Shown here: one piece after another, positions 52,759 through 64,000 of the stretch
How the letters are laid out: each line of letters begins with the position of its first letter
Numbering within the stretch: position 1 is the stretch's first letter
DNA from: Euglena gracilis
Lineage: Eukaryota; Euglenida; Euglenophyceae; Euglenales
Direction: 5' to 3'
DNA: 64,000 nucleotides
NCBI GenBank assembly: GCA_039621445.1
Contig: CP154956.1
Location: 59,281,178-59,345,177, forward strand
Translations under genes and position numbers: made by a program
Notes under the pieces: model-generated
What the model was told of the DNA's origin: nothing
What the model saw: the letters and a program-made list of their open reading frames with translations, nothing else
Databases searched by the model: none

Positions 52759-53547
52759 ATGGCGCAGCAGGACCTCCAATGGCAGAAAGGAAATCTCTCT
52801 GACCCCGAATGGCAGAATTCCAACCCCTCCAATGTCCCTGCATACAAGTGGCAGAATGCCAACGACAATCGTCCTCTACACGATACACGTGATACACTTG
52901 GTATAATGCCTGATGAAGTGTCTTCGAACACAACGTATTACCGATGTGGCTCGGTAAACTGTGTTTCAGCCCTCCACAGGACTGAAACCGCAACAGTTTT
53001 CACGAACCGCATCTGGAATGCGTTCAATTTTGGACAATACCGCATTTTGGAAACTTGGTTTTCCAAAATCGCACAAATCGCGAAGTCGATGGACCTACAA
53101 TTGGAGATTGACGCATTCTCTTCCAAAGCACATTCTCGTTTATCCAGTTGCTGGTCAAGCTATACAAATGCGTTTTATAAGTTTTGGGGTGATGTGGTCC
53201 TTTGGCTACATCCACCTCTGAAACTTATCCCTCTTGTCGTTGACAAGATCCTTCGGGATCAAGCACGCGGTGTGCTACTGATTCCTATAAATCCCGCAGC
53301 GGAATGCTTCCACCAACTGACGTATGTCACTTTTCAGTGGTGGGATTTACCGAATGACACCCCCTTGTTCGAAGATTTTTGCGGTGTTATGTTACCACCA
53401 TTGAAAGAAATCATTTTTCGTGTTTGTTTCTTTGGTGTATTCGGAACTGTTGACCACACTGACAAATTCTGCGGGAAAAAGACCACATGGCCAAATACCT
53501 ACGGGATAAAGGTCAGAATGTCCAAATATACCAACTATCCGCAGTGA
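52759..53547 (+). CDS. Methyltransferase-like domain before RT (copy B)
   Basis: Contains LEIDAFSSKAHSRLSSCW, NAFYKFW, VLWLHPPLKLIPLVVDKI, RGVLLIPINPAAE and WWDLPNDTPLF, close to copy A. HPPL again replaces the catalytic NPPW/DPPY loop, so the change predates the split of the copies. The frame then runs toward RT. Confidence 0.6.
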   Translation: MAQQDLQWQKGNLSDPEWQNSNPSNVPAYKWQNANDNRPLHDTRDTLGIMPDEVSSNTTYYRCGSVNCVSALHRTETATVFTNRIWNAFNFGQYRILETWFSKIAQIAKSMDLQLEIDAFSSKAHSRLSSCWSSYTNAFYKFWGDVVLWLHPPLKLIPLVVDKILRDQARGVLLIPINPAAECFHQLTYVTFQWWDLPNDTPLFEDFCGVMLPPLKEIIFRVCFFGVFGTVDHTDKFCGKKTTWPNTYGIKVRMSKYTNYPQ

Positions 53548-54889
53548 TAGAAAGCGGTGGTCAACATCGCAAATCACAAGAATTATTTACAAAGATCAAT
53601 CACGAATTCAGTGATGTTTTAGAACATCCTATCTATGCCCATGACAGAGATTTTGCAATTTGCGGACCTTTTGGTGTCTGTAAAATCTAACTCAAAGAAG
53701 GTGCACAGCCCATGCACCGAAAATTCTTTCGCTGTTCAGGCGAAAGAGAACAGGCTCTCAATACAATGATCGAAAAACTGATTGAACGAAAATGGATCGT
53801 ACCCTCCAAAAGCGAGTGGACCTCACAAGCTTTTGTTGTACCCAAGCCTCCCGATGCTTCTGCAGAGAAGAAGTGGGGACTTGTGCTGGATTACCGATAC
53901 TTGAACTCACAGCCAAAAGACGATCCATTTCCGTTACCACTTATCGAAGACCTGATTTCAAAACAAGCGGAAAACCGCTTCTGGTCGATTTTCGACTTAG
54001 AGGATGGTTTCACCATATTTACTTACACCCTGACTCACAACCATACACCGCATTTCTAACCTCCCGCGGAGTTTATCAATGGACGGTGTTACCAATGGGT
54101 GTTAAGAATGGCCCAGCCATGTTCAAAGAATGATACAATGTTTTACGAGACTTACCGTTTGCAATGGTATACATTGATGACGTGCTGATTGGCACACCTC
54201 CTCCACTTACAAATTCGGGTAGTGATATCCTTGATATTCACTACCGCGATATACGTTCCGTACTGACAACGTTTCAAAAACATTTGCTTTTCTTCAAGGG
54301 GTCGAAAATGCATGTGTTTCGCAAAACGATAAAATTTTGCGGAAAAATTCTTAACAACGGACAAAGGAGAGCATCTCCAAGCAAACTTGAAGCTAAAAAG
54401 AAGTGGACACCTGAAAACATCAAGTCCCTCACCCGTTTAAAAGGTTTTTTGGGTTTAGCGCAGTATTACGCGATTTACATGAAGGATTTCGCGAAAATCG
54501 CGGTACCACTGACGCGACAACTCAAAAATCGCGCTCCTGACAATACAAAGATACAATGGGATGATACAATGCGAGAATCGCTAACGACAATTAAACAACT
54601 GATGTTGGACAACGTTGTACTTGACATTGCCGACCCGTACAAACCATACGTACTGGAGGTCGACAGCAGCGACTATGCTGTCGGCGGTGTGTTTAGTCAA
54701 CATAACTCGTCCAATGAACTGCGCCCTGTAGCATTCTTCAGCAGAAAGCTACAAGGTGAAGACGGAAAAGGACAAGTCAAATGGAGCATACGAGAAAAGG
54801 AGACGTATGCCATTGTCCTTATCCTACAAAAAATTCCGAAGTTGGGTCGCCAGTTCACTCGTACAAATACTAGTGTTGACAGACCATGA
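53548..54889 (+). CDS. Reverse transcriptase and truncated RNase H (copy B)
   Basis: RT motifs include HRKFFRCSGEREQALN, LVLDYRYLNSQ, FDLEDGF, VYIDDVLIG (near 54165) and GFLGLAQYYAIYMKDFAKI. Stops at 53688 and frameshifts near 54010 and 54140 break the frame. RNase H starts with [16 protein letters not shown] and REKETYAIV but is cut at 54889 just after TTGACAGACCATGAG, where copy A continues. Confidence 0.85.
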
Positions 54890-55353
54890 GGGGGGGGCCC
54901 CGCACTAGGCCCAGACCTGTTTCTGCATGTCCGGTTCCCATGATTCGTACATGGCTTTTCTTCGTCCTTCTTCTCGTTGATCCTTCAGCACCGCCTTCCA
55001 CTCTCGTACTTGGCTCGCCACTCGGCAGGCCACTCATCACTCAACGAAGTGAACTTCCTCTTCTTTGTGGGGCCTTGGGAAGAGGTGTCATCGTCGGTGG
55101 TGTCGCTGATGGCGAGAGGAGGGGGGAGGGGGAGTGGCAGGGTGACGGGAGAGCCAATGGGCGACTGGACAGGAGGAGTCGACGGCGGGGGGGGAGTAGC
55201 GGTTTTAGGGATGAGATGTCTCATGTCGGGGGAGGGGTAGGTGTGGAGCCAGACGGAGGCGGGGACGGGGAGGGAAGGGGGCATGGGAGGGGGGATTGGG
55301 GATCCACGGGTCCGGGACGAGGAGGACAGGTTGGCGAAGACAGGCTCCCGCAC
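54890..55353 (-). pseudogene. Unidentified coding remnant
   Basis: The minus strand encodes a Pro/Ser-rich stretch, then TDDDTSSQGPTKKRKFTSL and SDEWPAEWRAKYESGRR. A frame change leads into REWKAVLKDQREEGRRKAMY and ESWEPDMQKQVW up to 54895. The charged helical character is like gag regions of retroelements, but no match is recognised. It abuts the broken end of copy B. Confidence 0.35.
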
Positions 55354-56020
55354 GGGAACGTGGGTGTTGCCTCGAGGTGAGGGGTACGACTGGAAAACGG
55401 TGAGGAATGGGGAGGCGAGGGGGGATGGGGGGGAGCAGAGGGATTCTGACGAGGAGGGGGGGCGTACGGAGGGAGCGGGGGTAGATGGATGGGTACACGG
55501 ACCTCACGGGGCGGACGGGGACGGGCCATGGGGACCCAGACCTACGGGGCTTCTAATGGCCCGGGGGGGGACTTGGATACCCTTGGGGCGGCGATGACCG
55601 CCCAGAAGGGGTGCCCCCCTCGGGCGATGGGCTCATTCCGATGGGAAAAGGAAGGGGGTCGGGCCTCGACGAGAGCGTGCGATGGGAAGAGGGTGGGAGG
55701 GGGAGGGAGGGGGGGGGGGGGCGGGACGAGCGGAGTCGGGTTGAGGAGAGAGGGGGGGGACGATGGATGTGGGGGCCATTTGCGCCCTTTTGGTAATTTT
55801 GGGTCATTTTCACAATCTTTTGTGGATTTTGTTGACTTTTTTGGGTAATTTTTGGTTATTTCAAGCCATTTTAGGTCATTTTGGTTGCTTTTGGGGAGCC
55901 AATGGAGGCTTTATGGAGCATTTCCTTTGATCTTGGTGAGACAATTCAGAAATCATTGCATCCCTTCACATTTTTTCTGTGACGGATACCCCCACCTATG
56001 GCCGACTATTTGCCGACCAG
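55354..56020. other. G-rich low-complexity sequence, no gene recognised
   Basis: Dense GGGGA and GGGAG runs on the plus strand up to 55780, then AT-rich sequence with repeated TTTTGG/TTTAGGTCATTTTGG. Pro/Ser-rich open frames on the minus strand follow from composition. Confidence 0.4.
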
Positions 56021-56025
56021 GGCCG

Positions 56026-56085
56026 ACCAGGGCCGACCAGGGCCGACCAGGGCCGACCAGGGGCCAGACCAGGGCCGACCAGAGC
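56026..56085. repeat. GACCAGGGCC tandem repeat
   Basis: Five to six head-to-tail copies of a 10 bp unit with one variant copy. Confidence 0.9.
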
Positions 56086-56221
56086 ACCAAAATGGGAAGT
56101 GACCATAGGTGCCTGCCCGTCACGGTGTGGGCCCAGTCCGTGGCTCGGGGCGTCCCCCTCGCTGTCCTCAGGCCCGCCCGGGCTCCCCGGGGGCGGGATC
56201 CTTGGCGGCGTCACCCCCGGT

Positions 56222-57053
56222 TCACTGCCCGGCATAAACCCCGCCCCGGTGTGGGCCGGCCTGGTGCTTCGGCCGTTCGCCGCGTCCCCCGCGTCTGGAC
56301 TGGGCGGTAGGGGCTCGCCCGGGTTCCATTACCGACCACATCAAACAGCAGAGACAATCCCACTGGACACTACCCCCCCCCCCCCACCACCAAAAACAAA
56401 AAACAAAACAAAAAAAAAGGGGGGGGGGGGGGGGAGTGGGGGGGGGGGGGGGGGGCGCGCTGGGCTGCCCCTGCCCCCTCCCCCCTCCCTTGCCTGCTGG
56501 TGGGTGTGTGGCGGTCCCCGTGCGTGCGTGCGTGCTGGGGGGGCGGCGCTCCCCCCATGGGCTCCGCACGCCTTTCACGCCACCCCCGGACCCCGCGCCA
56601 GGGCCCGGGGGCCCGGGGATGCCACCGCCGGCGAGCCCCCCACCCCCCAGGGCCCCGTCGGCGTGGTACACCTCGTTCTGGTACCCGCATGACGGGCACG
56701 GCTGGCATGTTCCGTGCCCGGCATGCGGGTTTCGGGGATCTGCATGGCCATGTCGATCTTGGGCTCCGTCGCCTCGTCCACGACCTCGTCCTCCCCGTCC
56801 TCCGCGTCCTCCTCGTTGCTCTGGCGGCTGCCTGCTCGCTTGGCGGCTTGGGGGTTCAAACCCAATGGATCTCTTCCGCTCCCGGCGTTGTTGCTGTGGC
56901 TGCAGGGGGGCCCAGGGGTTGTCGTCCCTTAGGTCCGGTCGTTGCTGCTGCTGCTGCGGGGGCGGATTCTGCCGCCATTGGTCGAGCTCTTGCTGCATTT
57001 CTTGCAGCGCCCGTTGGAGCCCTTGGAGGCGCTTTTGGAGGCGTTTGTGTCCT
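56222..57053 (-). pseudogene. Coiled-coil, Gln/Pro-rich coding remnant
   Basis: After a stop at 57054, the minus strand reads GHKRLQKRLQGLQRALQEM, then QQELDQWRQNPPPQQQQQ, DDNPWAPLQ and a Gly/Arg-rich run. The leucine spacing suggests a short coiled coil. The later part degrades into G-rich low complexity (56410-56460). It could be a gag remnant of another element; not identified. Confidence 0.35.
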
Positions 57054-57184
57054 TAAGAGATGGGACCCACCTTTTCGGGTGGGATGTGCATGGCCCTGTT
57101 CCTGTGTGTAACCTAGTTGGGGTGGGATAGCGGGTGAGATCTATCTAGTATCGGATCCTCATAGCTAGATAGATTATCTAGAGA

Positions 57185-57186
<2 letters not shown>

Positions 57187-57235
<49 letters not shown>

Positions 57236-57293
57236 AGCAGCGACGAGAGAGAGAGAGAGAGAGAGATAGAGAGAGAGCGAGAGAGAGAGAGAT
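57187..57293. repeat. (GA)n microsatellite
   Basis: About 100 bp of GA repeat with a few interruptions. Ser/Leu-rich frames over it are artefacts. Confidence 0.95.
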
Positions 57294-57940
57294 GAGTGGA
57301 ATTGGTATGGTGGGGGAGCTGGTTGTGGGGGTAGTTCCTGTGGAGGTCGAAGTCGGCCTGGTTGCGTTTCGACCCGCCCGAACGGTGGGATGGGGCTATA
57401 AAGGAGGCGAATCCCACCGGCCTTTGATCCTGGACGCTTCAGGTCGTCCTTGGCATTCATGCCGGGTGGTCGGGCGTCTGGTGGTGGTTTGGGAAGGTCG
57501 GACTGGGCGGGGGGTGGGGGCTGGAAAGAACACCTTTCCCGCTAGTGGCACCAATTGTGTGATATGCATGCGCCAGGAGTGTCGGGTAGAAAGGGAAGGG
57601 GAGGAAATGGGGCAGTGAGGCCAGTCCTCGGCACATTTCAGGCTCGGTCTTTCACGAAGCCTGAAGGCCAGGCCTGGGCACTCATGGGGAGGCAGGCTTG
57701 CTCGTATTATGGGCTGAGGCCGGGTCTGGGCGTGGCTCCCGGGGCTGGCAGCAGACCCGGTCTCAATGCTCCAAGGCCAAGCCTGGTGGCCCCTCGGGGA
57801 CAGGTGCAGACCTTGGGGGGTCCTGAGGCTGAGCCTGAGCGCTCCCAGCAAGGGCAGGCGCAGGCTCCTCGGACCCAGTCCGGACCTGCGCACGCACCTG
57901 TTGCTGACAGGCCTGCCCTTCTGCAATCGGAGGCCTAGAG
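57294..57940. other. No gene recognised
   Basis: GC-rich sequence with CAGGC/GCCTG palindromes, ending at the LTR boundary (GAG before TGTACG). Confidence 0.4.
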
Positions 57941-59040
57941 TGTACGTCTGATTCCCAATTCCCAATTCCCAAAAAGCCTTCGCTTTCGCCTTGGCGCACC
58001 TACTTGGGAACTAAAAATCAGAGTAACAGTAAAAACCCTTTTCCCACTTCCCAAAAAGCAAAGCACGGAGCAATGCAGGGAGGACGGACTGGAAATCCAA
58101 GTCCGGTCCAAGGAAAGGAAGGAAAAGGTATAAGAAGAATACCACCTGTGGAGAGAGAAGGGGCACCCATTAGGAGATCCTAATAGGATCTGCTTCCATC
58201 CTAACTTCCTCAACGGAAGGGGACAGAAGCATACGCCTGGTACACATCCCCCTCCCAGGGCTATGCCCGATTTCCCCTTTGGACCAGGCATTCTGGCCAC
58301 AGGGATTTCGGACACAGACCTGGTCTGTGGGAGGTGCACCCTGGCGCATCCACAGGGGCCCTTTCCGTCGCACAGGGGTCCACTCAAAGGGGGGGGGGCG
58401 GAAAGGAGGGGACCCAAAAGCCCAAAACGCGCAAAATGGTTTCACCTATTTTGCGGTGGCTTATGGGGGTATAGTATATTATAGCCCATTGGGGAAAATG
58501 GGGCTGGCAGGTTTCCTTGCCAAGCAAACCCATCCACCCAGTTTGGGTGTGCCAAAGGCACTTGGGGTTGGGTCCATGGGCATTCCAGGAAAACCCATGG
58601 GGAGGGTGTGGAAGGAGGGGGCCTCTGACCAGTCAAACCTGGGCAGGGCGCATGGCCATTCAACCTGACCCACCAAAAGGAAAACCTACTCTACAAAACC
58701 AACTGCCCGGCGACAGCATTTTGCCCCGGGGGAAAGTAAGAGGAGTGGGGGGTTGGCTTAGGCCAGAAAAGTTGTTGCTGTCTGTCCCTTAAGGCCTCAA
58801 ACTGCCGAAAAAAAAAAGAAAAGAAAGGAAGGAAAAGAGGCCGTCGGCCCTGTGCGCTGCGTGTCGCACGCCCGCGAGAGAGGGAGGAGGGGGGAGAGGG
58901 TGTGCATGCATGCGCACGGAATCCTGCACATGCACATCCCGGTGGAACTTACTAGCGGCGAATACCGCAAAGGGTCTTCGAAGGGGGTTTTTTCGGGCGA
59001 ATACCCAAACAGGTGTCGGCGAATACCCGACGAGGGGGAG
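57941..59040 (-). repeat. 3' LTR of copy D
   Basis: Starts TGTACGTCTG in plus-strand view, preceded by GAG. It is nearly collinear with 29086-30190, including the hairpin GCGGCGAATACCGC. The upper boundary is blurred by the G-rich tract that follows. Confidence 0.65.
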
Positions 59041-59580
59041 GGGACGGGAGGGGGACGAGGACCTCACGGCTGGGGGAAAAAGGGGGGACGGGGGGGGAAG
59101 AGGGGGGGGGGGGGGGGGGAGCGAAGGGTGGGCGGGAAGAGGGGAAGGGGGGGAAGGGAGTGGGGGAACGGGGGAGGGGGGGGGGGAAGGCAAAAGGGGA
59201 AAGAGGGGGGGGGGAAATGGGGTAGGAGGGGGGAAAGGAGAAGGAGGGGGGAAAAAGAGGGGGAAGGGGGGGGAGGAAGACAGGAAAAAGCAGGGGGGGA
59301 GGAGGAGGGGGAAGGAAGGCCGGGAGTTGGAGGGAGAAGGAAGGGGGGGAGGGCGAATGGGAGAGGGAAGGGGGGGGGGGGGGGAGAGGAGAGTAAGGAG
59401 AAAAGAGGGGGGAAGAGAGGAGGAAAGGGGGAGGGGGTGATAGGGGGCATGAAGGGAGGGAAAAGGGGGAATGTTGAGGGAACGGGGGAGGGCGGGGAGA
59501 AAATAGTTGGCAGTGGAAGCGGAAGGGGTCCGAGGGGAGAAAGGGGGGGCATGAGGGGGGGGAAGCACATAGGAGGGAAT
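59041..59580. repeat. GGGGA-rich low-complexity expansion
   Basis: About 540 bp of nearly pure purine on the plus strand, between LTR and ORF3 of copy D. Copy C has only a few bases here, so it is a local expansion. Confidence 0.85.
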
Positions 59581-59731
59581 ATGATTGTCCAGCTCCACGC
59601 ACGCTCATCCTGTTTTTCTGTCTATCCGTAAGGGACGTCCCAGCAACATGGTGTGTTGTGGGGTCCCCTACATGGTCCCTCAATCCCCATGTCGTGGAAC
59701 GCTGGGCGGTCTGTTCCTCCTTGTTGTTTGG

Positions 59732-62700
59732 CTAGCGGAATCTTCTGACATCAAAGGAAGGGGTCTCGCAGTCCTTGATCCAATTAGCCGGCAGCTTCTC
59801 CCTGGTACGTTCAGCAGGATGCTGAAGATACCGTTGGAGTTGCTCCCAAAATTCTGGGGCATCATCACCGGCCAGATGATGTAATTCATCCGGGGTGATT
59901 TGCAGGCACCTGCAGGGGCATCCCCGGGGTCTGCTTGAAGTTGATGTCATACATCCACCTCGCTGTCCGAGCCCTTGCGGTATGGGGCCGTAACACAGCC
60001 GCCAACCAACCTCTGAAGTCCACCAAATCGTGTTCTTCAGGAGGCCACAGTGGCAAGGCGTATCCGCCGTGCTGACGCTTGGAGAACAGGGGGTAAACCT
60101 GTGTCTCCCAGTCGCCATCAGTCCAGAGGTAAGGCATTCTTACCTTGGCGTGTTCCTCGACGGCGAGGCGCATTGCCCCAGCGTCGATCTGGAACTCACG
60201 GGCCATTCCCGTGTGGCGGTAGCTTTCTACCTTTCGGAAGTCGGAGTGCTTCAGGCGGCCTTCCACCTGCTTGTACTCCTTCTTCCACTTCTCCAGTGTC
60301 TCCCAGTGCTGAGGGACAATGGTGGTGACTGCTCCATCAGCAGTCTGCACGGACTTGCCTCCTATACAGTTGATGCACAAGGCAGGGATATACCTGTCGT
60401 GAGCATTCTCACTGTAGGAGTAGTTCAAGCTGTGCTTCCAGGCATTCAGGCACTCGCCACATACGAGCGCCACACAGTTCGGCACATATGCCCTGTGATG
60501 GAACCACGAGGATTGCACCTGCCGCTTGCACACATGCACAAGCGGTTGGTTGTGCCGCACATGGTGGCACACGGTGCACGTCCAGGCAAAGGACGTGCCG
60601 TGCTGGAAATCCAACACGCAGTCCTCGCCAAAGTACTGTGCCAGTACTCTGGGTGAGCGCCTGTTCCAGAATGTCCAGGTATGTTCCGGGACATAGTGGA
60701 AAGGTTCTCCGCGGACGAAGAGGGGCTGAATCCATCGATTCAGTGACCCTTTCTGGTGCCTAATAGCAGCCAGTTTCTTCGTCCTCTCTTCCACGGTGCC
60801 TAGTCTGGTCAGGATATCCTGGGTCCAGAGCTGGGCATCCGCAGACACAGGAGGTGAAGCAGGTTCATCCTGCTCCTCATCCGTCGATCCGGCGGAAGAC
60901 TGGGCCTGTCGACCACGAGCCTTACCTTTCGGTTTGCTCTGGCCGTACCCGGACGATGCAACGGCCGAATAGTCGTGCATTGTCGTAGGGCCTTTCGGCT
61001 GTCCGCCAGTCTGACCTCCAGCGCCACCTTTCGGTGGTGGTTTCCCATCACCGCCTTTGGAAGGGGGCTTACAGGGTGCAGCACCCGGTTTGCCTCCTTT
61101 CGGCTTCGCACTCCCGGAATCAGGAGGCGACGCCTGCGGCTTACTCCTGGTATCAGGAGCCGATGGTGCCGGAGTAGACGTTTGCCGTCTGGGCGAAGCG
61201 GGCATACTGACCGCTGGGTCGCGCATGACGCTCCGAAGGGATTGGCATTCGTTCCTGGGGTTGTTCAGCAGGCCGTCCGACAGGTTCATCCTGTCCGACG
61301 AGGCGTGGCACTGTGGTCGTCACCGGAATCGGTGCTTCCACAGGCGCTGGCGCTCCCAGAAACTCTGCCATTGTCCTCGGGACGGCAGGGACCCTGCGCG
61401 GTGTCGGTGGTCGTGGGGGTATCTCCTCCACTTCCATTTCGACATCCGGTCTAGGAGGTTGATCCTCCACAACCGCGCTGGCGCAGGGTGCTACAGGAGG
61501 TTGATCCTCCGCTGTAGCCGGTGCGACCGGTGGCGCTGTCGGCTGGGGTACGTGCCCTGAAGGTGTTTGCACTACTGCAGGTGATGGGGGCGTGGGGACA
61601 CCCACATCTGGTGTCTCCACGATCTCCGCGGCGGAGCTTGATGCTACGCCTCCCCCTCGGGGCGTTAGTGCAGCAGCCACGGCAGTAAATGCCAGTGACC
61701 ACGGCGCCGAGCACACGGCCTCCTAACGAGGTGCGTGCTGCGGACTGGCTGGTAGGTTCTTCGAGGATATCCTCGACGACCATACCAGTCACCTCGGCTG
61801 GAGGCTCAGCCGTTGTTGGAACAGGCGTAGCAGCCACTATCCCCTGCGGGTGCTTTCGTCTGGCCTAGGCTGTGCCGGAGCATGCAGAGCAGCGTAGAGG
61901 ATATCCTCCACGTTCCTCTCACCTTCCTCCTCAGGAAGTTCCTGGTCTCCACCTACCGGTGGACAGACGGGAGCCGTCGCGGGGGCCGGGGAAACCGATC
62001 GTTCCCCTGCCGCTCGCGGGGCAGAGACGAATGATACAGCCGTTCCTGTCGGAGACGGCGGCGCTGCCTCCAGAATGGTGACGGAGGGGCTGCGGTCGCG
62101 TTCCTCCCGCCGCGGAATCGCGGTGGTGGAAGCGACTGACGCCTCCCGTCTCCTTCGCGCCAGAGGTTCATCCTCTGGGGCGATGAAGGCGCGCAGATCC
62201 TCGGGCGAACTAGGATCGTCGGGTGCCATCGGCATCCCTGGGCATCCGCCAGCCTGTAAAAGGCCAGCGTACTGCTACTGGCGCTGTTGGGCCAGGGTGG
62301 CGGCCATGATGGCTGCACCCAAGCGTTTGCAGGCCTGTTCGGGCCCAGGAAGCCGCGGTAACGCGTGTCTTCCCAGACCTCGAAAAACCCGTCCTCGAAC
62401 TCCTGCACGCATGCCAGAATCGGCATACCCAGGTCGAGGATGGCCTTCGGGTGATTCATCAGCTGGAGGAATACCTCCCTGTCGAGGGTACCGCCAAACT
62501 GTCGCCTCAAATGTTCCTCCAGGTCTATCCCGGCCAGGTGCCCGTTGGGGCGCAGGTCGGCGATAACCCGACGACGACGAGGTCCCTCAACGGGGTCGCC
62601 GTAGTCTGGTGGCAAGCTTTCCATACCAGGCCTATCGTCCTGGGGGTCACGGAGATGTATATACACCTCCATGACGTAGGTGGTCCAGGCTCGCCACCAG

Positions 62701-63980
62701 AACTGTTGCAGCATAAAAATACGCTGCTTATGGACGCGGCGACTTTTGCCCTGGACATCCGGGGCGTCGCGGCACACATGCATAAGCATGCGGCGTCCCA
62801 TCTCCAGGCCCGGGTCATCCCGAGGCGGTGGAGGACTTCCGCGCACGCCGAATCCCCAGAAGTCGACAGGAAACTCCTGCCGGCAGTACTTACAACATAG
62901 GTCATACCTCTGTGGGTAAGCCAGGGAAACACGCTTAACGCGGAAGGTGGAGCCGTAATGGCTCACCAGCCACACCTGGAGGTTGTTGCACCACAACACC
63001 TCGATCAGGCGTTCGATGTCGGGGTTGAGTGGGTAGTATTTCCACTGCACACCGAGAGGGCCGACTGTGTGGATACAGTTGAAGATTGCCTTCAGCCTTC
63101 GGGCCAACACATGCTGGTCCCGAAATACTAACTGGTGCAGGTAACTGCGGCCAGTGGAGTCGCTGAAGAGACCCCAGTTCTGGCAAGGGTATCCCAGCCA
63201 AAACCAGAGTTCCCAGAAACCCGGCTGGGCATCCAGCAAGGGTCTGCCACCTTCACCTTCGAAGGCGTACAGATCAATTCCGTAATGGAATTGTCTGACT
63301 CTGTTCTCGGTGTGGTGTAATACCACATCGATGACTGCTTGCGGAGGGGTGACGGGCAGGTTTCCTGCAGTATGGTATCCATTCTGCATTCGCCAGCCTT
63401 CGTCCTCCAGCTCCTCCTTGAACCTGAGCATCTGCACACAGTCTGCGCGGACTCCTGCTGGTTCTTCTTCCACCTCACGTGCTGTTCCCCTACCTTTGCC
63501 CTCCCCCTTCCCTTTGCCGGCCACGCCTTTGCCTTCTCCCCTGCCTTTGCCCTCCGCCTTGCCTGTGTCCTTTCCCGTCTGGCGAATACCAGAGGGTCGG
63601 GCGCTCGGTGCCGCAGGAGTCGGTTCGGTTCCTTCCCATTCCATCTCTGGGGAGGGACCTGGCCGCTCCGCTGCACGTCGCGGTGATGGCGTGGCTGGGC
63701 GCTTGCTAGGAGCCTGGCGTGGGCTTGGCTTCGACGCAGGGGGTCGCGGCTCCTTCCATACCGGAGGGATCGGCGGTGGCATTGCGGCAACAGGACGGCT
63801 CATCGCCACCTGTGCCTCTGCCGGTGGTCGTCCAGCCGGGGTATCCTGGCTAGTTTCCACCTGCATTGCCACCGCCTTCCGCGTCCCTTGGGCTAGGTCG
63901 CCTGGGCTGGTGTGTAAGGTTTTCCGTAGCCCTGTCGCGCTTCAGGGTGGCAGGTAATACTGCCACGCCTGCCGGGGGCT
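59732..63980 (-). CDS. ORF3 of copy D: same unknown family, frameshifted
   Basis: Frame pieces are 63872-61953 (639 codons, open to the window edge), 62235-61837, 61716-61153, 61289-59886 and 60118-59732. The N-terminal part is Pro/Ala-rich and then Gly/Lys-rich (GKGKGEGKGRG). The conserved region has PGFWELWFWLGYPCQNWG, CKYCRQEFPVDFWGFGVR, MHVCRDAPDVQ and FWWRAWTTYVMEVYI. The C-terminal region has CTVCHHVRHNQPLVHVC, FHHRAYVPNCVALVCGECL and ALCINC, then EFWEQLQRYL and ETPSFDV. Divergence from copy A is large, yet cysteines, histidines and aromatic residues are kept. This implies that the protein was under selection while the element was active. The DNA is GC-richer than copy A. Confidence 0.7.
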
Positions 63981-64000
63981 CACCGGGTAATACCGGGGTT

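Larger units (their letters stand above)
46988..54889 (+). mobile_element. Chromovirus copy B, truncated at both ends
   Basis: Same family as copy A on the opposite strand: coiled-coil gag, complete capsid, zinc knuckle, protease with DTG, methyltransferase-like domain, RT and the first part of RNase H. It starts at a poly-C run beside the LTR of copy A and ends at a poly-G run (54889-54896) in the middle of RNase H. It has no LTR of its own. It preserves regions that copy A lost (capsid N-terminus, uninverted protease) and is useful for reading the ancestral order. Confidence 0.8.
57941..64000 (-). mobile_element. Chromovirus copy D: 3' LTR and ORF3, continuing past the window
   Basis: An LTR closely matching copy C (57941-59040) is followed, in the upstream direction of the minus strand, by a G/A-rich expansion and ORF3. 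The gag-pol part, if present, lies beyond 64000. ORF3 and LTR thus occur together in copies A, C and D, which supports ORF3 being part of this element family and not a chance neighbour. Confidence 0.65.

Noticed and set aside
57113-57460. Ser/Leu repeat protein
   Set aside because: It is the (GA)n microsatellite read in frame.
58789-59683. Long Pro/Ser-rich and Gly/Arg-rich frames on both strands
   Set aside because: They are products of the GGGGA-rich expansion; purine bias leaves all frames open.

Overview
The window is eukaryotic nuclear DNA dominated by retrotransposons. Evidence for this is a DIRS-type tyrosine-recombinase retrotransposon, Ty3/gypsy chromoviruses with a chromodomain, and three host-type genes whose exons join in phase across GT-AG introns (several only 43-113 bp, others up to 4 kb). 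Long G/C homopolymers, minisatellites and inverted repeats fill the spaces between genes. I cannot fix the taxon from sequence alone; a protist or alga fits best.

Layout. 0.5-1.3 kb holds nested ends of DIRS elements. 1.45-6.03 kb is one structurally complete DIRS element on the minus strand, with inverted terminal repeats, an internal complementary region, reverse transcriptase/RNase H/methyltransferase-like domains in one frame and a tyrosine recombinase in another, overlapping frame. 6.8-13.2 kb (minus) is a gene with two RRM domains that I could follow through five exons, with introns stuffed with repeats. 13.3-25.2 kb is mostly repeats. 25.6-25.9 kb (minus) encodes a probable PHD finger. 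27.3-29.0 kb (plus) is a spliced gene with pogo/CENP-B-type DNA-binding and DDE-like regions.

29.1-64 kb is built from copies of one chromovirus family. Copy A (30.5-47.0 kb, minus) is the most complete: truncated 5' LTR, tRNA-like primer site, coiled-coil gag, capsid/zinc knuckles, protease, a methyltransferase-like domain placed before RT, RNase H, integrase with chromodomain, and then a large extra ORF (ORF3, 31.8-37.2 kb) of a family I do not recognise, followed by the 3' LTR. Copy B (47.0-54.9 kb, plus) is truncated at both ends and stands head to head with A. Copy C (29.1-30.5 kb) is an LTR plus the 3' end of ORF3. Copy D (57.9-64 kb, running off the window) is an LTR plus most of ORF3. 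All copies carry frameshifts or stops.

The most interesting signals are the ORF3 protein family in an env-like position of a chromovirus, the methyltransferase-like domain between protease and RT, and a very dense series of 4-6 bp stem, 3-5 nt loop hairpins through the coding regions and LTRs of this family, some kept at equivalent sites in diverged copies.
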